64,000 nucleotides of DNA from Bacteroidales bacterium UBA4333 (GCA_002394335.1 DGTP01000009.1:9179-73178); one strand, 5' to 3'; numbered from the stretch's first letter, positions 1-8,353 are shown. Program-made: numbers and translations. The notes: a model not told the origin generated them from the letters alone.

Positions 1-1321
1 ACCCAAACTGTCCACTATGTTCACCTTTAATCCCGGTAATCTGGCAAAAGAGGCGGATCAACCCACTGCGCTCAGTGCTGTTTATACTTCGCTCCAAAGA
101 TCCAACATCTTTTTATCACTGCTGTCCGTTGACTTGGAGGCGAAAGCCAAAGCGTCGGCATTCGGGAAAAACCCGGTGGAGAAGAAATTCTTCGACACCA
201 ATGTATCCTTCCTCAATGACACCGTCTTTTTTGTACCTACTTTTGATTCACTGACGGTGGACTATGACTCTACCACCTTCAAACTGGATGTACGTCTGTT
301 TCCGCGCAAGCAGAAAGTCATCGGCGGGTCGCATTACCAGCTGGCGGAACGGAATGTATCGACCAATGAGGTAATCATGCACAAACCTGTTTATTATATC
401 GGGATTAATGACAGAGACAGCGACATCGTCTATTCCTTCGATAATATCCGTGCGGACGGCAAAACCCGCCATTTCTTCCCGGTGGTGCTCTTCGGCAGCC
501 AGAGAACAAGCAGGGCTGTTACGGAGAGATATTTTTCCCCGGGTGTATATTTCGAACTGGACAAAGACTCGCTTGTCTTCGGCGCCAAAGACAATCTCCG
601 GCAGCAGATCACCATTCATACGAATGTCCTGCAAAGTGGTTTGATCATGAATAATACCACCAGCTGTGGCATCAACACGAATAGCAAGAATACCGGTATA
701 AAAGCCACTAACGCACAGAACGGCGAATATACCGCGATCTTTGAAGCTGCACCCAATACAACGGTCTTCGACCGGGAGACGAGCGCACAAGACCCCACGC
801 ATCCTTGGATAAGAGCCTCCTCACAGGGAAAAATGGATCACACGCGGTCTATCGGTATGTACCAGGGAGTGGATCTGTCCAATGTAGAACTCAGTTTGAG
901 CACTTCCTTCCGGGACGATCAGGGGAAAACACACACTTATGGCTATAAGGGAGCTGTTACCGTTACGCCGTACAGCAGAGACTCCGTGCATGTGGAAGGC
1001 ACGTACACGAAAAATGGCATTGACAACGCCACCGAGACCTACACGGTTTCTTTTGATTTTGTGCGCAAGCCGCAGTACAACGGCAACGATCATTTAACCG
1101 TCGCTTCCGGCTCATTCTCCTACCATTACGAAGCCCAATCGGAGACCTCCAAAACGGAGATTCGGTATGATGTCACCTTCGGTGGGATTACCGGAACGCA
1201 ATCCGGTGCCTCCGGCTCCCTGCAGAACGGCTCTTACAAGAAATGGAAAGACGGAGAAGTGACTGACGAAAGAGAAATGGGAACAACCTCGGAGGCACGT
1301 TTCACGCTCACTGCCAAATAA
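1..1321 (+). CDS. Hypothetical protein, 5' end cut by window edge
   Basis: The reading frame is open from base 2 through the first Met codon at 17 to the stop at 1319-1321, so the true start probably lies before the window. At least 434 residues are visible. They are rich in Thr, Ser, Asn and alternating beta-type segments, and I see no catalytic motif. The style (many aromatic/hydrophilic alternations, no transmembrane helix) fits a secreted or surface beta-rich protein of Bacteroidales. It is followed after 32 nt by a signal-peptide protein and then a lipoprotein on the same strand, so an envelope role is a reasonable inference. I do not recognise the family. Confidence 0.6.
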   Translation, partial: PKLSTMFTFNPGNLAKEADQPTALSAVYTSLQRSNIFLSLLSVDLEAKAKASAFGKNPVEKKFFDTNVSFLNDTVFFVPTFDSLTVDYDSTTFKLDVRLFPRKQKVIGGSHYQLAERNVSTNEVIMHKPVYYIGINDRDSDIVYSFDNIRADGKTRHFFPVVLFGSQRTSRAVTERYFSPGVYFELDKDSLVFGAKDNLRQQITIHTNVLQSGLIMNNTTSCGINTNSKNTGIKATNAQNGEYTAIFEAAPNTTVFDRETSAQDPTHPWIRASSQGKMDHTRSIGMYQGVDLSNVELSLSTSFRDDQGKTHTYGYKGAVTVTPYSRDSVHVEGTYTKNGIDNATETYTVSFDFVRKPQYNGNDHLTVASGSFSYHYEAQSETSKTEIRYDVTFGGITGTQSGASGSLQNGSYKKWKDGEVTDEREMGTTSEARFTLTAK

Positions 1322-1353
1322 CACAAACAACACACTAAAAAACTATTAAATTT

Positions 1354-2064
1354 ATGAAAAAGATCTTAATTATTTTGATGGCTGCTATGGTAGCCGCAGG
1401 CAGCGTCTCGGCTGCGGACAACAAGAAAGCATCCAATGCAAAGGCTAACACTAAGACCACTGCGAAGGCTAACACCAAGACCACTGCGAAGCCTAACACC
1501 AAGACCACTGCGAAGCCTAACACCAAGACCACTGCAAAGGCTAACACCAAGACCACTGCAAAGGCTAACACCAAGACCACTGCGAAGGCCGCTCCCAAAT
1601 CAGACAAAGAGTACACCCACAGCGTCGGTGTCGTTGCAGGCTCAGGTATCGGTTTCCAGTACAAGAAAATGGTGAGTGCCCATTTCACGCTGATCGAGGA
1701 GTTCGGTTATCTCGGTAGCTGGGCAGCTGCCGGAGACGGTTTCAGTACACCTGCCTTCGGCGCAGTGAACGACCTTGTGCTGGCGTATCAGGCTAAGTGC
1801 GCGGAAGGCAAAGGAATCCGTCTCGACTACTATGTGGGCGGTCAGATCAAAGGCGGTTATATCGACATGGGTGCTGCCGGAGGTATCGTAGGCGCAGGTG
1901 CTGCCGCAGGTATAGAAGCCAAGATGCAGAATGCCCCTATCGCTTTCTCCTTCGACTTCCGACCCGGTTACGGCTGTCTTCTGGGTGATGACGGGACGGG
2001 AAATATCGGAGCTTTCCATGTGTTCGACTGGACACTCAACCTCGGTGTACGGTACACGTTCTAA
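1354..2064 (+). CDS. Exported protein with KANTKTTA octapeptide repeats and a C-terminal barrel-like domain
   Basis: The 236-aa product starts with a Sec signal peptide (MKKILIILMAAMVAAG, cleavage after SVSA near residue 20). Residues 31-78 are six nearly perfect copies of an octapeptide (A/P)NTKTTAK, a basic, Thr-rich low-complexity linker. Residues ~85-236 are Gly-rich with alternating hydrophobic residues and end in an aromatic (YTF), as in outer-membrane beta-barrel proteins. The family is unknown. The linker could act as a periplasmic spacer or bind peptidoglycan or polyanions, but this is inference. It lies between two other envelope-type genes in the same direction. Confidence 0.75.
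   Translation: MKKILIILMAAMVAAGSVSAADNKKASNAKANTKTTAKANTKTTAKPNTKTTAKPNTKTTAKANTKTTAKANTKTTAKAAPKSDKEYTHSVGVVAGSGIGFQYKKMVSAHFTLIEEFGYLGSWAAAGDGFSTPAFGAVNDLVLAYQAKCAEGKGIRLDYYVGGQIKGGYIDMGAAGGIVGAGAAAGIEAKMQNAPIAFSFDFRPGYGCLLGDDGTGNIGAFHVFDWTLNLGVRYTF
1444..1587 (+). repeat. Six tandem 24-bp repeats inside the coding region
   Basis: Six consecutive 24-nt units encode (A/P)NTKTTAK. Units 1-2 and 5-6 encode Ala and units 3-4 encode Pro at the first position. Synonymous variation is limited (AAC ACT versus AAC ACC; GCA versus GCG), so the array looks recently expanded. Its length being a multiple of three means copy-number change would keep the frame. Confidence 0.9.
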
Positions 2065-2083
2065 AGAAATAACATCAACCATT

Positions 2084-2824
2084 ATGAAAAAGATTTTATT
2101 CTGCGCCTTTGCGCTGGTAGCCGGCGCACTGGCATTCACCTCTTGCGAGGGAAACAAAAACAACCCGGACAACCCGCAGGAGCAGGAAATCAAACCCGCC
2201 GACCTCATTGGTAGCATGTGGCGCGCGGACAGTGTGTTCATCAATAACGTCCCCGGAGGACCGCACGCCATCGTTGAGGTGCTGGACGCACAGAAAGCGG
2301 TTGTGAACGGCGACACGGCCGAGTACTCCTTCAAGGGCAACATACTCAACTTCCGCGGCGGCGAGATTGAGGTTTCCGCTTATACCGGAAAAACGGCCAT
2401 TCTCAGCCTGCCGGACGGAGGACCGAAGATGTATATGAGCAGACTGCCGGAGCGGGATATGCAAAACCAGATTATGAATCCCCAAACCGCCGATTTCGTA
2501 GGCACCTGGCAACTCGCGTACTATACGATGAATGCCGTTACTTTTGAGGGTGCATGGAACACCATGGGCACGAACCCCGGTGTCGAGACTTGGGAGCTCC
2601 GCGCAGACGGTACCGCCACGTATCATAGCACCTTCTTCAACAAGACCGAAAACGGCACTTGGAGCTATGAGTATGGCATGCTGATGGTCGCTAACCCCGC
2701 ACAGAGTCACCTTCGTGACGAGAACGACCGCATCACCGTGCAGCCCCTCACCAAAAACTGGATGGGCTTCGTCCGCGGCGACGGCAATACCACCTATCAA
2801 TGGTTCTTCGTCCGCGTGAAATAA
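2084..2824 (+). CDS. Putative lipoprotein
   Basis: The 246-aa product begins MKKILFCAFALVAGALAFTSC, a type II signal peptide with the lipid-accepting Cys near residue 21, followed by EGNKNN. The start at 2084 is preferred to the upstream in-frame start at 1931, because the latter would overlap the previous gene and place a nonsense tail before the signal peptide. The mature part contains two similar halves of the type 'GxMWRADSV...' and 'GTWQLAYYTMN...', reminiscent of lipocalin-like beta-barrel lipoproteins, but I cannot name the family. It is the last gene before a strong terminator. Confidence 0.8.
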   Translation: MKKILFCAFALVAGALAFTSCEGNKNNPDNPQEQEIKPADLIGSMWRADSVFINNVPGGPHAIVEVLDAQKAVVNGDTAEYSFKGNILNFRGGEIEVSAYTGKTAILSLPDGGPKMYMSRLPERDMQNQIMNPQTADFVGTWQLAYYTMNAVTFEGAWNTMGTNPGVETWELRADGTATYHSTFFNKTENGTWSYEYGMLMVANPAQSHLRDENDRITVQPLTKNWMGFVRGDGNTTYQWFFVRVK

Positions 2825-2842
2825 CCAACCACACCCATACCG

Positions 2843-2877
2843 AAAAAGCACTCGCGGGTGTTCGTGAGTGCTTTTTT
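2843..2877 (+). terminator. Rho-independent terminator
   Basis: An 11-bp stem (AAAAAGCACTC paired with GAGTGCTTTTT) encloses a short loop and runs into a T-tract. It lies 20 nt after the lipoprotein stop codon and closes the 1-2824 gene group. Confidence 0.85.
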
Positions 2878-2908
2878 CGTTTGTAACCCCGAATCGGTCA
2901 TTAGCGTT

Positions 2909-3289
2909 TTAGGGTAACTCCTTCACCACTACCGCCCGCACAAAATTGGGAAACTGCATGCAGGCTTCTTTGTCCGTCAGCTGCGCGCGCCAGAGGCTGT
3001 AAAGCTCCATGTAACGCGGATGGGACTTGTCGCGGATGATAGCCCCAGCCGCGCGGCAGGCTTCCTTCCATTTGCTGCGTTGGTTTACCTCGCCCTGCGT
3101 CAAAGGGTGCTTTTTATAATCGCGCGGTTCTTGGGCGTAGATCTCTTTCGGACCAAGCCCCACCACTTCGCCCGTGATCGGGTCCTTCACGCCTTTGCGG
3201 CGGGTGACTAACCGGTGTGCATAGTCTTTCTTTTTGCTGAGTGCGCCGGTGAAAGACTCAAAACCGGCTGTAGGTACATATCTTGCCAT
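2909..3289 (-). CDS. Conserved hypothetical protein (126 aa)
   Basis: A basic 126-residue protein beginning MARYVPTAGFESFTGALSKKK, with no signal peptide or transmembrane segment. The C-terminal half is helical with the sequence YMELYSLWRAQLTDKE. The high Lys/Arg content suggests a nucleic-acid-associated protein, but I recognise no named domain. It lies downstream of, and in the same direction as, the DUF3987 gene, separated by a repeat-rich gap, and may belong to the same accessory cassette. Confidence 0.65.
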   Translation of the reverse strand: MARYVPTAGFESFTGALSKKKDYAHRLVTRRKGVKDPITGEVVGLGPKEIYAQEPRDYKKHPLTQGEVNQRSKWKEACRAAGAIIRDKSHPRYMELYSLWRAQLTDKEACMQFPNFVRAVVVKELP

Positions 3290-3363
3290 AATACTATTTT
3301 TTATTTTGGAAGTTAAATTTTTGTTATGACCGTTTTGACCTTTTTGACCGTTTCACCTCCAAA

Positions 3364-3390
3364 TGGTCAATACGGTCAATACGGTCATGT
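3364..3390 (+). repeat. Short direct repeats of GGTCAATAC
   Basis: The unit GGTCAATAC occurs twice in full and a third time partially (GGTCATG), within the 294-nt gap between the 126-aa gene and DUF3987. Related GACCGTTTTGACC motifs lie just upstream (3329-3354). They may be iterated protein-binding sites, though nothing in the sequence proves that. Confidence 0.5.
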
Positions 3391-3422
3391 CATTTTTTTA
3401 TTGCATCCGCCAAGTTTGCCAC

Positions 3423-3526
3423 TTGGGGTCCCCGAAAATTTTAATTTTTGGGGAGAGCGGAGGCACAAGTTGCCTGTTTATTAAGCGGAGCGGTATAAAC
3501 CATTGCACACTTGTTGCCGAACGCGA
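3423..3526 (+). repeat. Copy 1 of element flanking the DUF3987 gene
   Basis: The block starts TTGGGGTCCCCGA, continues with GGGGAGAGCGGAGGCA and GCGGAGCGGT, and ends TTGCCGAACGCGA. The same ordered blocks recur at 4891-5007 in the same orientation on the other side of the DUF3987 gene. The internal spacers differ in sequence and length, while the blocks are nearly identical. This pattern suggests a functional site or structured RNA rather than a recent simple duplication. Confidence 0.7.
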
Positions 3527-3590
3527 TCGTTATAGATTCTTGTATATTCTTAGTCATCTGTTATCCATTGCCGAGGGTATTCCCTATGCA
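3517..3590 (+). repeat. Intergenic repeat family (copy A)
   Basis: The segment CGAACGC...TTCTTGTATATTCTTAGTCAT...CCATTGCC matches two other intergenic stretches in this window, at 29868-29968 (inverted) and 54304-54416. This copy partly overlaps the end of the DUF3987 flanking element and the 3' end of the gene. Confidence 0.6.
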
Positions 3591-4852
3591 GAGGCAAGGC
3601 GTTTCCTGTACACACCGTGACGGATCTTTTGTACAAACCCTTTCTCCTGCCATTCTTCATTCCACCGGGTAGCGGTGCGATAAGACAAGCCTTGGCTCTT
3701 CGCTTCTGTAACCAAGTTTTGGACACTATACTCCGCAGGCAGCAGACTCAGCAGCACCTGTCTCTGGTCCAACACCTGCACCTGCGGCACCGCCTCTTCT
3801 TCCACTCCCTTGATCATCTTGTACGCCGCAGCCATATGCAGCATCAGCTTGTTCCCGATCATCTCCGCTATCCGGTAATCCGCATCCGAACATGCCAAAT
3901 CTGAATGCTGACGGCTGAAGGCTGATGGCTTCTCCGCCTCCCGTAACGCGCTCAATATCATCGCCATCCGCTCGATCTGCACCGCCATACGCAGTACCAC
4001 GGAGTGGAAATTCTGCCCGAGCAACTGCATCAGCATCGGGTATGCGTTCTCCAAGTGCTGACCCAGACGCGCCCTTTGCTCATCGCTCAGCCGGAACTCT
4101 ACTGGCTTGCTGAAATAGAGCTGCTCATACAGTCTGTACAACTGTTCCGCTGCCACATACATGACGCCGTTACTGCCGCGTCCCGGCTCCACATACTGAT
4201 GGCTGAACGCCTGCTGGTCATTCACAATCAACGTCAGCAACCGCGAGAAATAACCGTTCTCGATACTCGGCACCAACGCTTTGTACTGGCTGAAGGTGCC
4301 GGTGAGGAGTACGGAGAGTTGCGGACAGGCGATGACGGAAGAGTTGTTCGCACGGTTGCGTGTGATGGGTTCGTGCTCGGCTGCCTTACGCAAGGCGGTG
4401 TTGTAGTTCGCCACGGACGAACGCCATACATCGGTGATGACCGATCCTTCGGACTCGTGGATATATCCGCGCCCGTTCTGTTTCTCCAGTTGGCGGTAGA
4501 AACCCGGATAGGAGGAGTCGCCGGCAATGACCAGCGGTTGCGCCTCATGCACCTTGCTCACCAACTCCAACGCGAGGTTGGCGATACCTTTTCCGCAAGC
4601 GGCGGAACCCACAATGAAGCATTGCAGATTGGGAAAATACTTCTTCCCCGTCAGTCCGTAGCGGAAATAGAGATTGGGCATACAGCTTCCTGCGGCGGTG
4701 AGGAGCGCAAGCAGGAGTATGTCTTTCTCCGCGTCCGACTGCGCGAGTGCCATGATGGGTTGGATGATTGCCGGCAGTGCCTCCGGCTCGATGTGTTTGG
4801 CGATGTGGAGATCCTGCTCCTCCTTCGCCGGAATAGATAGATTGTTGATCAT
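3584..4852 (-). CDS. DUF3987-family protein (P-loop, primase/helicase-like)
   Basis: The 422-aa product has a P-loop-like GSAACGKG at residues 82-89, followed by conserved stretches typical of DUF3987 proteins: IAGDSSYPGFYRQLEKQNG, SEGSVITDVWR and LTGTFSQYKALVPSIENGYFSRLL. The C-terminus (SYRTATRWNEEWQEKGFVQKI) looks like a winged helix. DUF3987 proteins are common in Bacteroidales accessory regions and resemble the helicase part of primase-helicases. Here the usual primase-like partner is absent. The gene is bracketed by two copies of a ~100-nt element. Its biochemical role is unknown. Confidence 0.8.
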   Translation of the reverse strand: MINNLSIPAKEEQDLHIAKHIEPEALPAIIQPIMALAQSDAEKDILLLALLTAAGSCMPNLYFRYGLTGKKYFPNLQCFIVGSAACGKGIANLALELVSKVHEAQPLVIAGDSSYPGFYRQLEKQNGRGYIHESEGSVITDVWRSSVANYNTALRKAAEHEPITRNRANNSSVIACPQLSVLLTGTFSQYKALVPSIENGYFSRLLTLIVNDQQAFSHQYVEPGRGSNGVMYVAAEQLYRLYEQLYFSKPVEFRLSDEQRARLGQHLENAYPMLMQLLGQNFHSVVLRMAVQIERMAMILSALREAEKPSAFSRQHSDLACSDADYRIAEMIGNKLMLHMAAAYKMIKGVEEEAVPQVQVLDQRQVLLSLLPAEYSVQNLVTEAKSQGLSYRTATRWNEEWQEKGFVQKIRHGVYRKRLASA

Positions 4853-4890
4853 AATTAGTAAGGTGTTAAATGGTTTAAAAATGTTAATAT

Positions 4891-5007
4891 TTGGGGTCCC
4901 CGACGGGCGCTAACAGAGTGCACCCGGTGGGGAGAGCGGAGGCAATGGTCGCACTTACCGATTAGCGGTAGCGGTTCGGTCTTTTGCGACCCATTTGCCG
5001 AACGCGA
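4891..5007 (+). repeat. Copy 2 of element flanking the DUF3987 gene
   Basis: It contains the same ordered blocks as 3423-3526: TTGGGGTCCCCGA, GGGGAGAGCGGAGGCA, GCGGTAGCGGT and TTGCCGAACGCGA. It lies 38 nt upstream of the DUF3987 start codon, in the same orientation as copy 1, giving a gene-plus-repeat unit of about 1.47 kb. Confidence 0.7.
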
Positions 5008-5181
5008 CCTTCTATTATATAGGCGTTTTTGGCATAGCTACGCAGGTAAATGCGCCTTTGGGTGTTCTCGGGTGACGCACCGGGTAGCGACATTTATTCC
5101 CCTTTCCACCCCTTATATAATAAGGGCTCCCAAAAAGCACCGCAAATCCTGTCGCTTTTTTCTCAGTCGGCGTTTTCTTTC

Positions 5182-5228
5182 GGCATTTCCTCTTTGGCAT
5201 CCGCCATGCATGGCGGATTGGAAATGCC
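5182..5228. repeat. Long inverted repeat / hairpin
   Basis: Outer arms GGCATTTCC (5182-5190) and GGAAATGCC (5220-5228) enclose a perfect 20-nt palindrome at 5199-5218 (ATCCGCCATG|CATGGCGGAT). No T-tract follows on either strand, so it is not an ordinary terminator. Confidence 0.8.
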
Positions 5229-5466
5229 GCCTCTGCCGGTTGTCTCTTTCGGTGGCATTCTTGCCGCCGTTGCCTTCTTTGTATTGTGCCGACTGTCAGT
5301 CGGCGTTTTCTTTGTCCTCTCTCGCCTAAATTTGCCTATCCCTGCCTAAATCTGCCTATATTCGGCCTAAAGCGGCTTATTTATGCCTGATTATGCCCCC
5401 AAAAATCCCCCTCCCTCTTGCATTTCTCAAAAAAACACTCTCTAATCACATTTTTTCGCTTAAATG

Positions 5467-5498
5467 TTTGCATATATGCGCAAAAAGTTGTATCTTTG
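5467..5498 (+). promoter_or_regulatory. Bacteroidetes promoter of hipBA
   Basis: TTTG (5467-5470) is separated by 20 nt from TATCTTTG (5491-5498). The spacer carries TTTGCATATATGCGCAAA, an imperfect palindrome that could be an operator for the antitoxin. The whole block from 5431 to 5499 is almost identical to 14644-14711. Confidence 0.8.
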
Positions 5499-5532
5499 CG
5501 CAGAATTTTGAACATTAAGCACAAATACACGT

Positions 5533-5838
5533 ATGAAAAGAGCACTATTGCCTAAGCACGAGAGACTACTTCATGATTTAGGAGAAAACATCCGTTTGGC
5601 TCGGTTACGGCGTAATTTGCCTTCTGAACAAGTGGCGGAAAGAGCCGGTATAGCGCGCAACACCCTTATCAAGATAGAGAACGGCGATGAGGGAGTGGCG
5701 ATAGGCTATTACCTGCGTGTGCTCATAGTGCTCGGTTTGGAAGAGGATTTGCATTCCGTTGCGCAAGATGATATCCTCGGCCGCAAACTACAAGACGCAG
5801 GACTAACTATCTCTAAACGCGTGACTAAAGCCAAATAA
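5533..5838 (+). CDS. hipB: HipB-like antitoxin (Xre-family HTH)
   Basis: The 101-aa protein contains one Cro/C1-type helix-turn-helix at residues ~15-70 (LGENIRLARLRRNLPSEQVA, then RAGIARNTLIKIENG). Such antitoxins bind DNA and a HipA kinase, repress their own operon, and neutralise the toxin. It lies 3 nt upstream of a HipA-like gene and about 30 nt downstream of a strong promoter, the classic antitoxin-first arrangement. The symbol is by family and context. Confidence 0.85.
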   Translation: MKRALLPKHERLLHDLGENIRLARLRRNLPSEQVAERAGIARNTLIKIENGDEGVAIGYYLRVLIVLGLEEDLHSVAQDDILGRKLQDAGLTISKRVTKAK

Positions 5839-5841
5839 TCT

Positions 5842-7077
5842 ATGCAAACAATATACATCTATTTTGACGATTTCCGCGTAGAGACACCCGTTCTAATGGG
5901 GCGTCTGTTTGCGCAACCTTCACGTGGAAAGGAGATATTCTCGTTTGAGTTTGAGCCCGAGTGGTTACAGACTCCATATTGCCGTTTGTTAGACCCGGAT
6001 TTGCAGTTGTTCAGGGGACGGCAGTTCTTGGCGGATGACAAGGCCAACTTTGGTATTTTCACAGACTCCGCTCCGGATAGATGGGGCAGAGTGTTGCTTG
6101 AACGCAGAGAGTCCATTCACTCAAAAGACGAGCAACGCCCTCGGAAAACACTCATGGAAAGTGACTTCCTCTTGGGTGTCTGTGATAGCACGCGTATGGG
6201 TGCACTACGCCTGAAAACAGATTTGAATGGTCCGTTCCTTGATGATGACTCGCAATATACGACACCGCCTTTCACTTCCTTGCGCGAACTGGAACAAGCC
6301 AGTTTGCATCTGGAAAACGATGATGACCCCAATATGCGCAAATGGCTGCAAATCTTATTAGCCCCCTGTTCTTCGTTAGGAGGAGCAAGACCGAAAGCGA
6401 ATGTGCAAGCACCGGATGGCTCCTTGTGGATAGCCAAATTCCCGAGTCGAAGCGATCGGCAAGATATAGGAGCATGGGAAGCGGTTGCGATGCAATTAGC
6501 CCGTGCTTGCGGCATTACTGTCGCCGATTTTGATTGCATCCGGTTCAATCAACACGCGTCATTCTTGACACGCCGCTTTGATCGTACGCAAGATGGTAAG
6601 CGCATCCATTTCACATCTGCGATGACTATGCTCGGCTATCATGACGGTCATACGGACGGGTGCTCTTATCTGGAACTCGCCGAGTGGATTGCACGCAACA
6701 GTTGCCAAGCGCAAAAAGACTTAGAGGAACTATGGAAACGGCTGGTCTTTAATATCGCCGTCAGCAACTGCGACGACCACCTGCGCAATCACGGCTTCCT
6801 GCTGTCTAAAGAAGGTTGGAGACTTGCGCCCGCCTATGATTTGAATCCTATGTATTACGGCACCGGATTAAGCCTTAATATTGACGAACATTCCAATGCT
6901 TTGGATTTTGAGCTGGCTACTGATGTCGCTCCGTACTTCGGTATTGATGCTGCTAAATCTGCTCAAATCGTTGATTCCATCAAACGGCATGTGGCTGATT
7001 GGCGCAAATGGGCTATGCACTATCACATTCCCCGCGAAGAACAAGAACTAATGGCACCGGCATTCAGAGTGGAATAA
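5842..7077 (+). CDS. hipA: HipA-like serine/threonine kinase toxin
   Basis: The 411-aa protein has the HipA N-terminal subdomain (residues ~1-110) and a HipA-like kinase domain. Visible motifs are the Gly-rich loop SSLGGARPKA (177-186), the ATP-contacting Lys in WIAKF (199), FLTRRFDR (241-248), the catalytic loop NCDDHLRNH (309-317) and the metal-binding APAYDLNP (Asp333). E. coli HipA phosphorylates GltX and related kinases other translation targets; the substrate here is unknown. All key residues are intact, so it should be active. A UUCG-loop terminator follows directly. Confidence 0.88.
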   Translation: MQTIYIYFDDFRVETPVLMGRLFAQPSRGKEIFSFEFEPEWLQTPYCRLLDPDLQLFRGRQFLADDKANFGIFTDSAPDRWGRVLLERRESIHSKDEQRPRKTLMESDFLLGVCDSTRMGALRLKTDLNGPFLDDDSQYTTPPFTSLRELEQASLHLENDDDPNMRKWLQILLAPCSSLGGARPKANVQAPDGSLWIAKFPSRSDRQDIGAWEAVAMQLARACGITVADFDCIRFNQHASFLTRRFDRTQDGKRIHFTSAMTMLGYHDGHTDGCSYLELAEWIARNSCQAQKDLEELWKRLVFNIAVSNCDDHLRNHGFLLSKEGWRLAPAYDLNPMYYGTGLSLNIDEHSNALDFELATDVAPYFGIDAAKSAQIVDSIKRHVADWRKWAMHYHIPREEQELMAPAFRVE

Positions 7078-7097
7078 ATTTTGTACCGGAATAAAAG

Positions 7098-7119
7098 ACG
7101 GACTTCGGTCCGTTTTTTT
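7098..7119 (+). terminator. Terminator after hipBA
   Basis: A perfect 6-bp stem ACGGAC/GTCCGT with a TTCG tetraloop is followed by seven T residues, 20 nt after the hipA stop. Confidence 0.9.
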
Positions 7120-7170
7120 GTGCCTGTTTCGTGTCTATCATACCAAAAAACCGAAAAAATTCCCCTCCTT

Positions 7171-7202
7171 CTTGCATATATCAAAAAAAAGTTGTACCTT
7201 TG
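7171..7202 (+). promoter_or_regulatory. Promoter of the Panacea-protease operon
   Basis: CTTGCATAT starts at 7171, and TACCTTTG lies at 7195-7202 after a 20-nt spacer. The spacer sequence CATATATCAAAAAAAAGTTG is nearly the same as in the promoters at 14679 and 15997. The first start codon is at 7237. Confidence 0.8.
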
Positions 7203-7236
7203 CAGCGAAATTGGTGGAGTATATGTAAATTATTAT

Positions 7237-7809
7237 ATGAAATCTCTTGAACAAATACGAAAAATTGAAGCAGTTGTGCTTTACGTAGCGCAAAAATTTC
7301 CTTGTGGAGTTGATTATATCAAACTCTTTAAGATATTGTACTTTGCGCAAAAGGATTATTTGGTTGCATACGGGAAAGTATTGTGTCCTGATACATTTAA
7401 GGCACGAACATTTGGACCTGTCCCTGCATTGTCAGACAAGGTAATTAAACTTGTAGAACTCCAAGATGAAGATATAGAACAATATCCAGACTTAACAGAG
7501 TTCACAGATTCTATCCGCATCGAGAATCAGCATGTTTTTGCTAAGAAAGAACCTAACATGGATTACTTATCTAAGAAGGAATGTGAATACCTTGATAAAT
7601 GGTATAATTTCTGCAAAGATAAAGATTCAATAGAGGAACTATCACCAGAATCCCATGATGAAGCATATAAAAAAGCTTGGGAAAGATATAATATAGATCC
7701 CCAACAAGGAAGTCTTACGTTGATGGAGATAGCTCGTGCGGGTGGTGCGTCAGAAAAGATGGTTGCCTATATCCGTGAAAAAGAGTTGCTGACAGCTGAT
7801 TATGCCTAG
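7237..7809 (+). CDS. Panacea-domain (DUF4065/SocA-like) antitoxin candidate
   Basis: The 190-aa product starts at ATG 7237; upstream in-frame codons lie within or before the promoter and are rejected. Residues ~12-65 (VVLYVAQKFPCGVDYIKLFKILYFAQKD, then ARTFGPVPALSDKV) match the Panacea/DUF4065 domain, with its Lys-Leu-rich helix, Tyr-Phe-Ala-Gln segment and GPV motif. Panacea proteins serve as antitoxins paired with many unrelated toxins. The gene overlaps the next by 8 nt, indicating translational coupling, and heads a five-gene operon. The codon usage is AT-rich compared with the flanking housekeeping genes. Confidence 0.82.
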   Translation: MKSLEQIRKIEAVVLYVAQKFPCGVDYIKLFKILYFAQKDYLVAYGKVLCPDTFKARTFGPVPALSDKVIKLVELQDEDIEQYPDLTEFTDSIRIENQHVFAKKEPNMDYLSKKECEYLDKWYNFCKDKDSIEELSPESHDEAYKKAWERYNIDPQQGSLTLMEIARAGGASEKMVAYIREKELLTADYA

Positions 7810-8302
7810 TTCTATGGACGACGAGGTACTCAAAGAATTGCAAGAGCAACTACGGAAAAACCGACTTGTGCAATCGGCAGAAGATTTGCAAGTCGGTGAT
7901 ATTGTATATATTGAGATGGACAGAAACGATGGACTAATTCTGAATGATGGATATGATACTCGTCTTAAGTATGTAGTTGTAGCTGGCTCTAAAAGTAATG
8001 AAAAGGAATTTGGAGTTGTCTTAATCAATTCAGATGCAGATTATTCCGATGCACCAGATTGGAAAGCCGAACAATATCCTCTTTTGCTGAGTAATTATAC
8101 AAATGTCCTTGAGCATGATAGTTGGATTGATTGTACAGATCCAAAAGAATTAACTCTAAGAAAGATGAAGGCAAAAGGAGCCGAGAAAATGGGGCATCTT
8201 ACAAAGGTAGACCTTGACAATGTAATGAAGATTATTAAAAAAAGCGATTTTGTTAACGACCATTTTAAAAAAGTGTATAGGATTGAGGAGTACAAAAAGT
8301 AG
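7802..8302 (+). CDS. Candidate toxin partner, MazF/PemK-like by inspection
   Basis: The 166-aa protein starts inside the 3' end of the Panacea gene. Residues ~28-65 (VGDIVYIEMDRNDGLILNDG, then LKYVVVAG) resemble the first strands of the SH3-like PemK/MazF fold, and the later YPLLLSNYTNVLEHDSWIDC and GHLTKVDLDNVMK resemble the corresponding distal motifs. In that family the fold cuts mRNA. The similarity is weak and judged by eye; the position next to a Panacea antitoxin supports a toxin role. It could also be an uncharacterised regulatory subunit. Confidence 0.55.
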   Translation: MPSSMDDEVLKELQEQLRKNRLVQSAEDLQVGDIVYIEMDRNDGLILNDGYDTRLKYVVVAGSKSNEKEFGVVLINSDADYSDAPDWKAEQYPLLLSNYTNVLEHDSWIDCTDPKELTLRKMKAKGAEKMGHLTKVDLDNVMKIIKKSDFVNDHFKKVYRIEEYKK

Positions 8303-8353
8303 TTCATTAGTGAAAGTATCATTAATCATATCATATATCTATCTGAATCAAAA

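Larger units (their letters stand above)
4853..5466. other. Gene-free region with repeats and hairpins
   Basis: This stretch contains no convincing gene. It holds the second DUF3987 flanking element (4891-5007), a long hairpin (5182-5228), a CGGYGGCATTCTTGCCGCCG motif near 5250-5270 that recurs inverted at about 29720-29737, two copies of CAGTCGGCGTTTTCTTT (about 5165 and 5296), a CCGACTG-T-CAGTCGG palindrome near 5288, and a run of degenerate TGCCTAAAT/TGCCTAT units (about 5325-5395). It ends in the hipBA promoter. Confidence 0.7.

Noticed and set aside
1444..1587. Tandem 24-bp units considered as a CRISPR array
   Set aside because: Units are contiguous with no unique spacers, and the array is translated in frame as octapeptide repeats.
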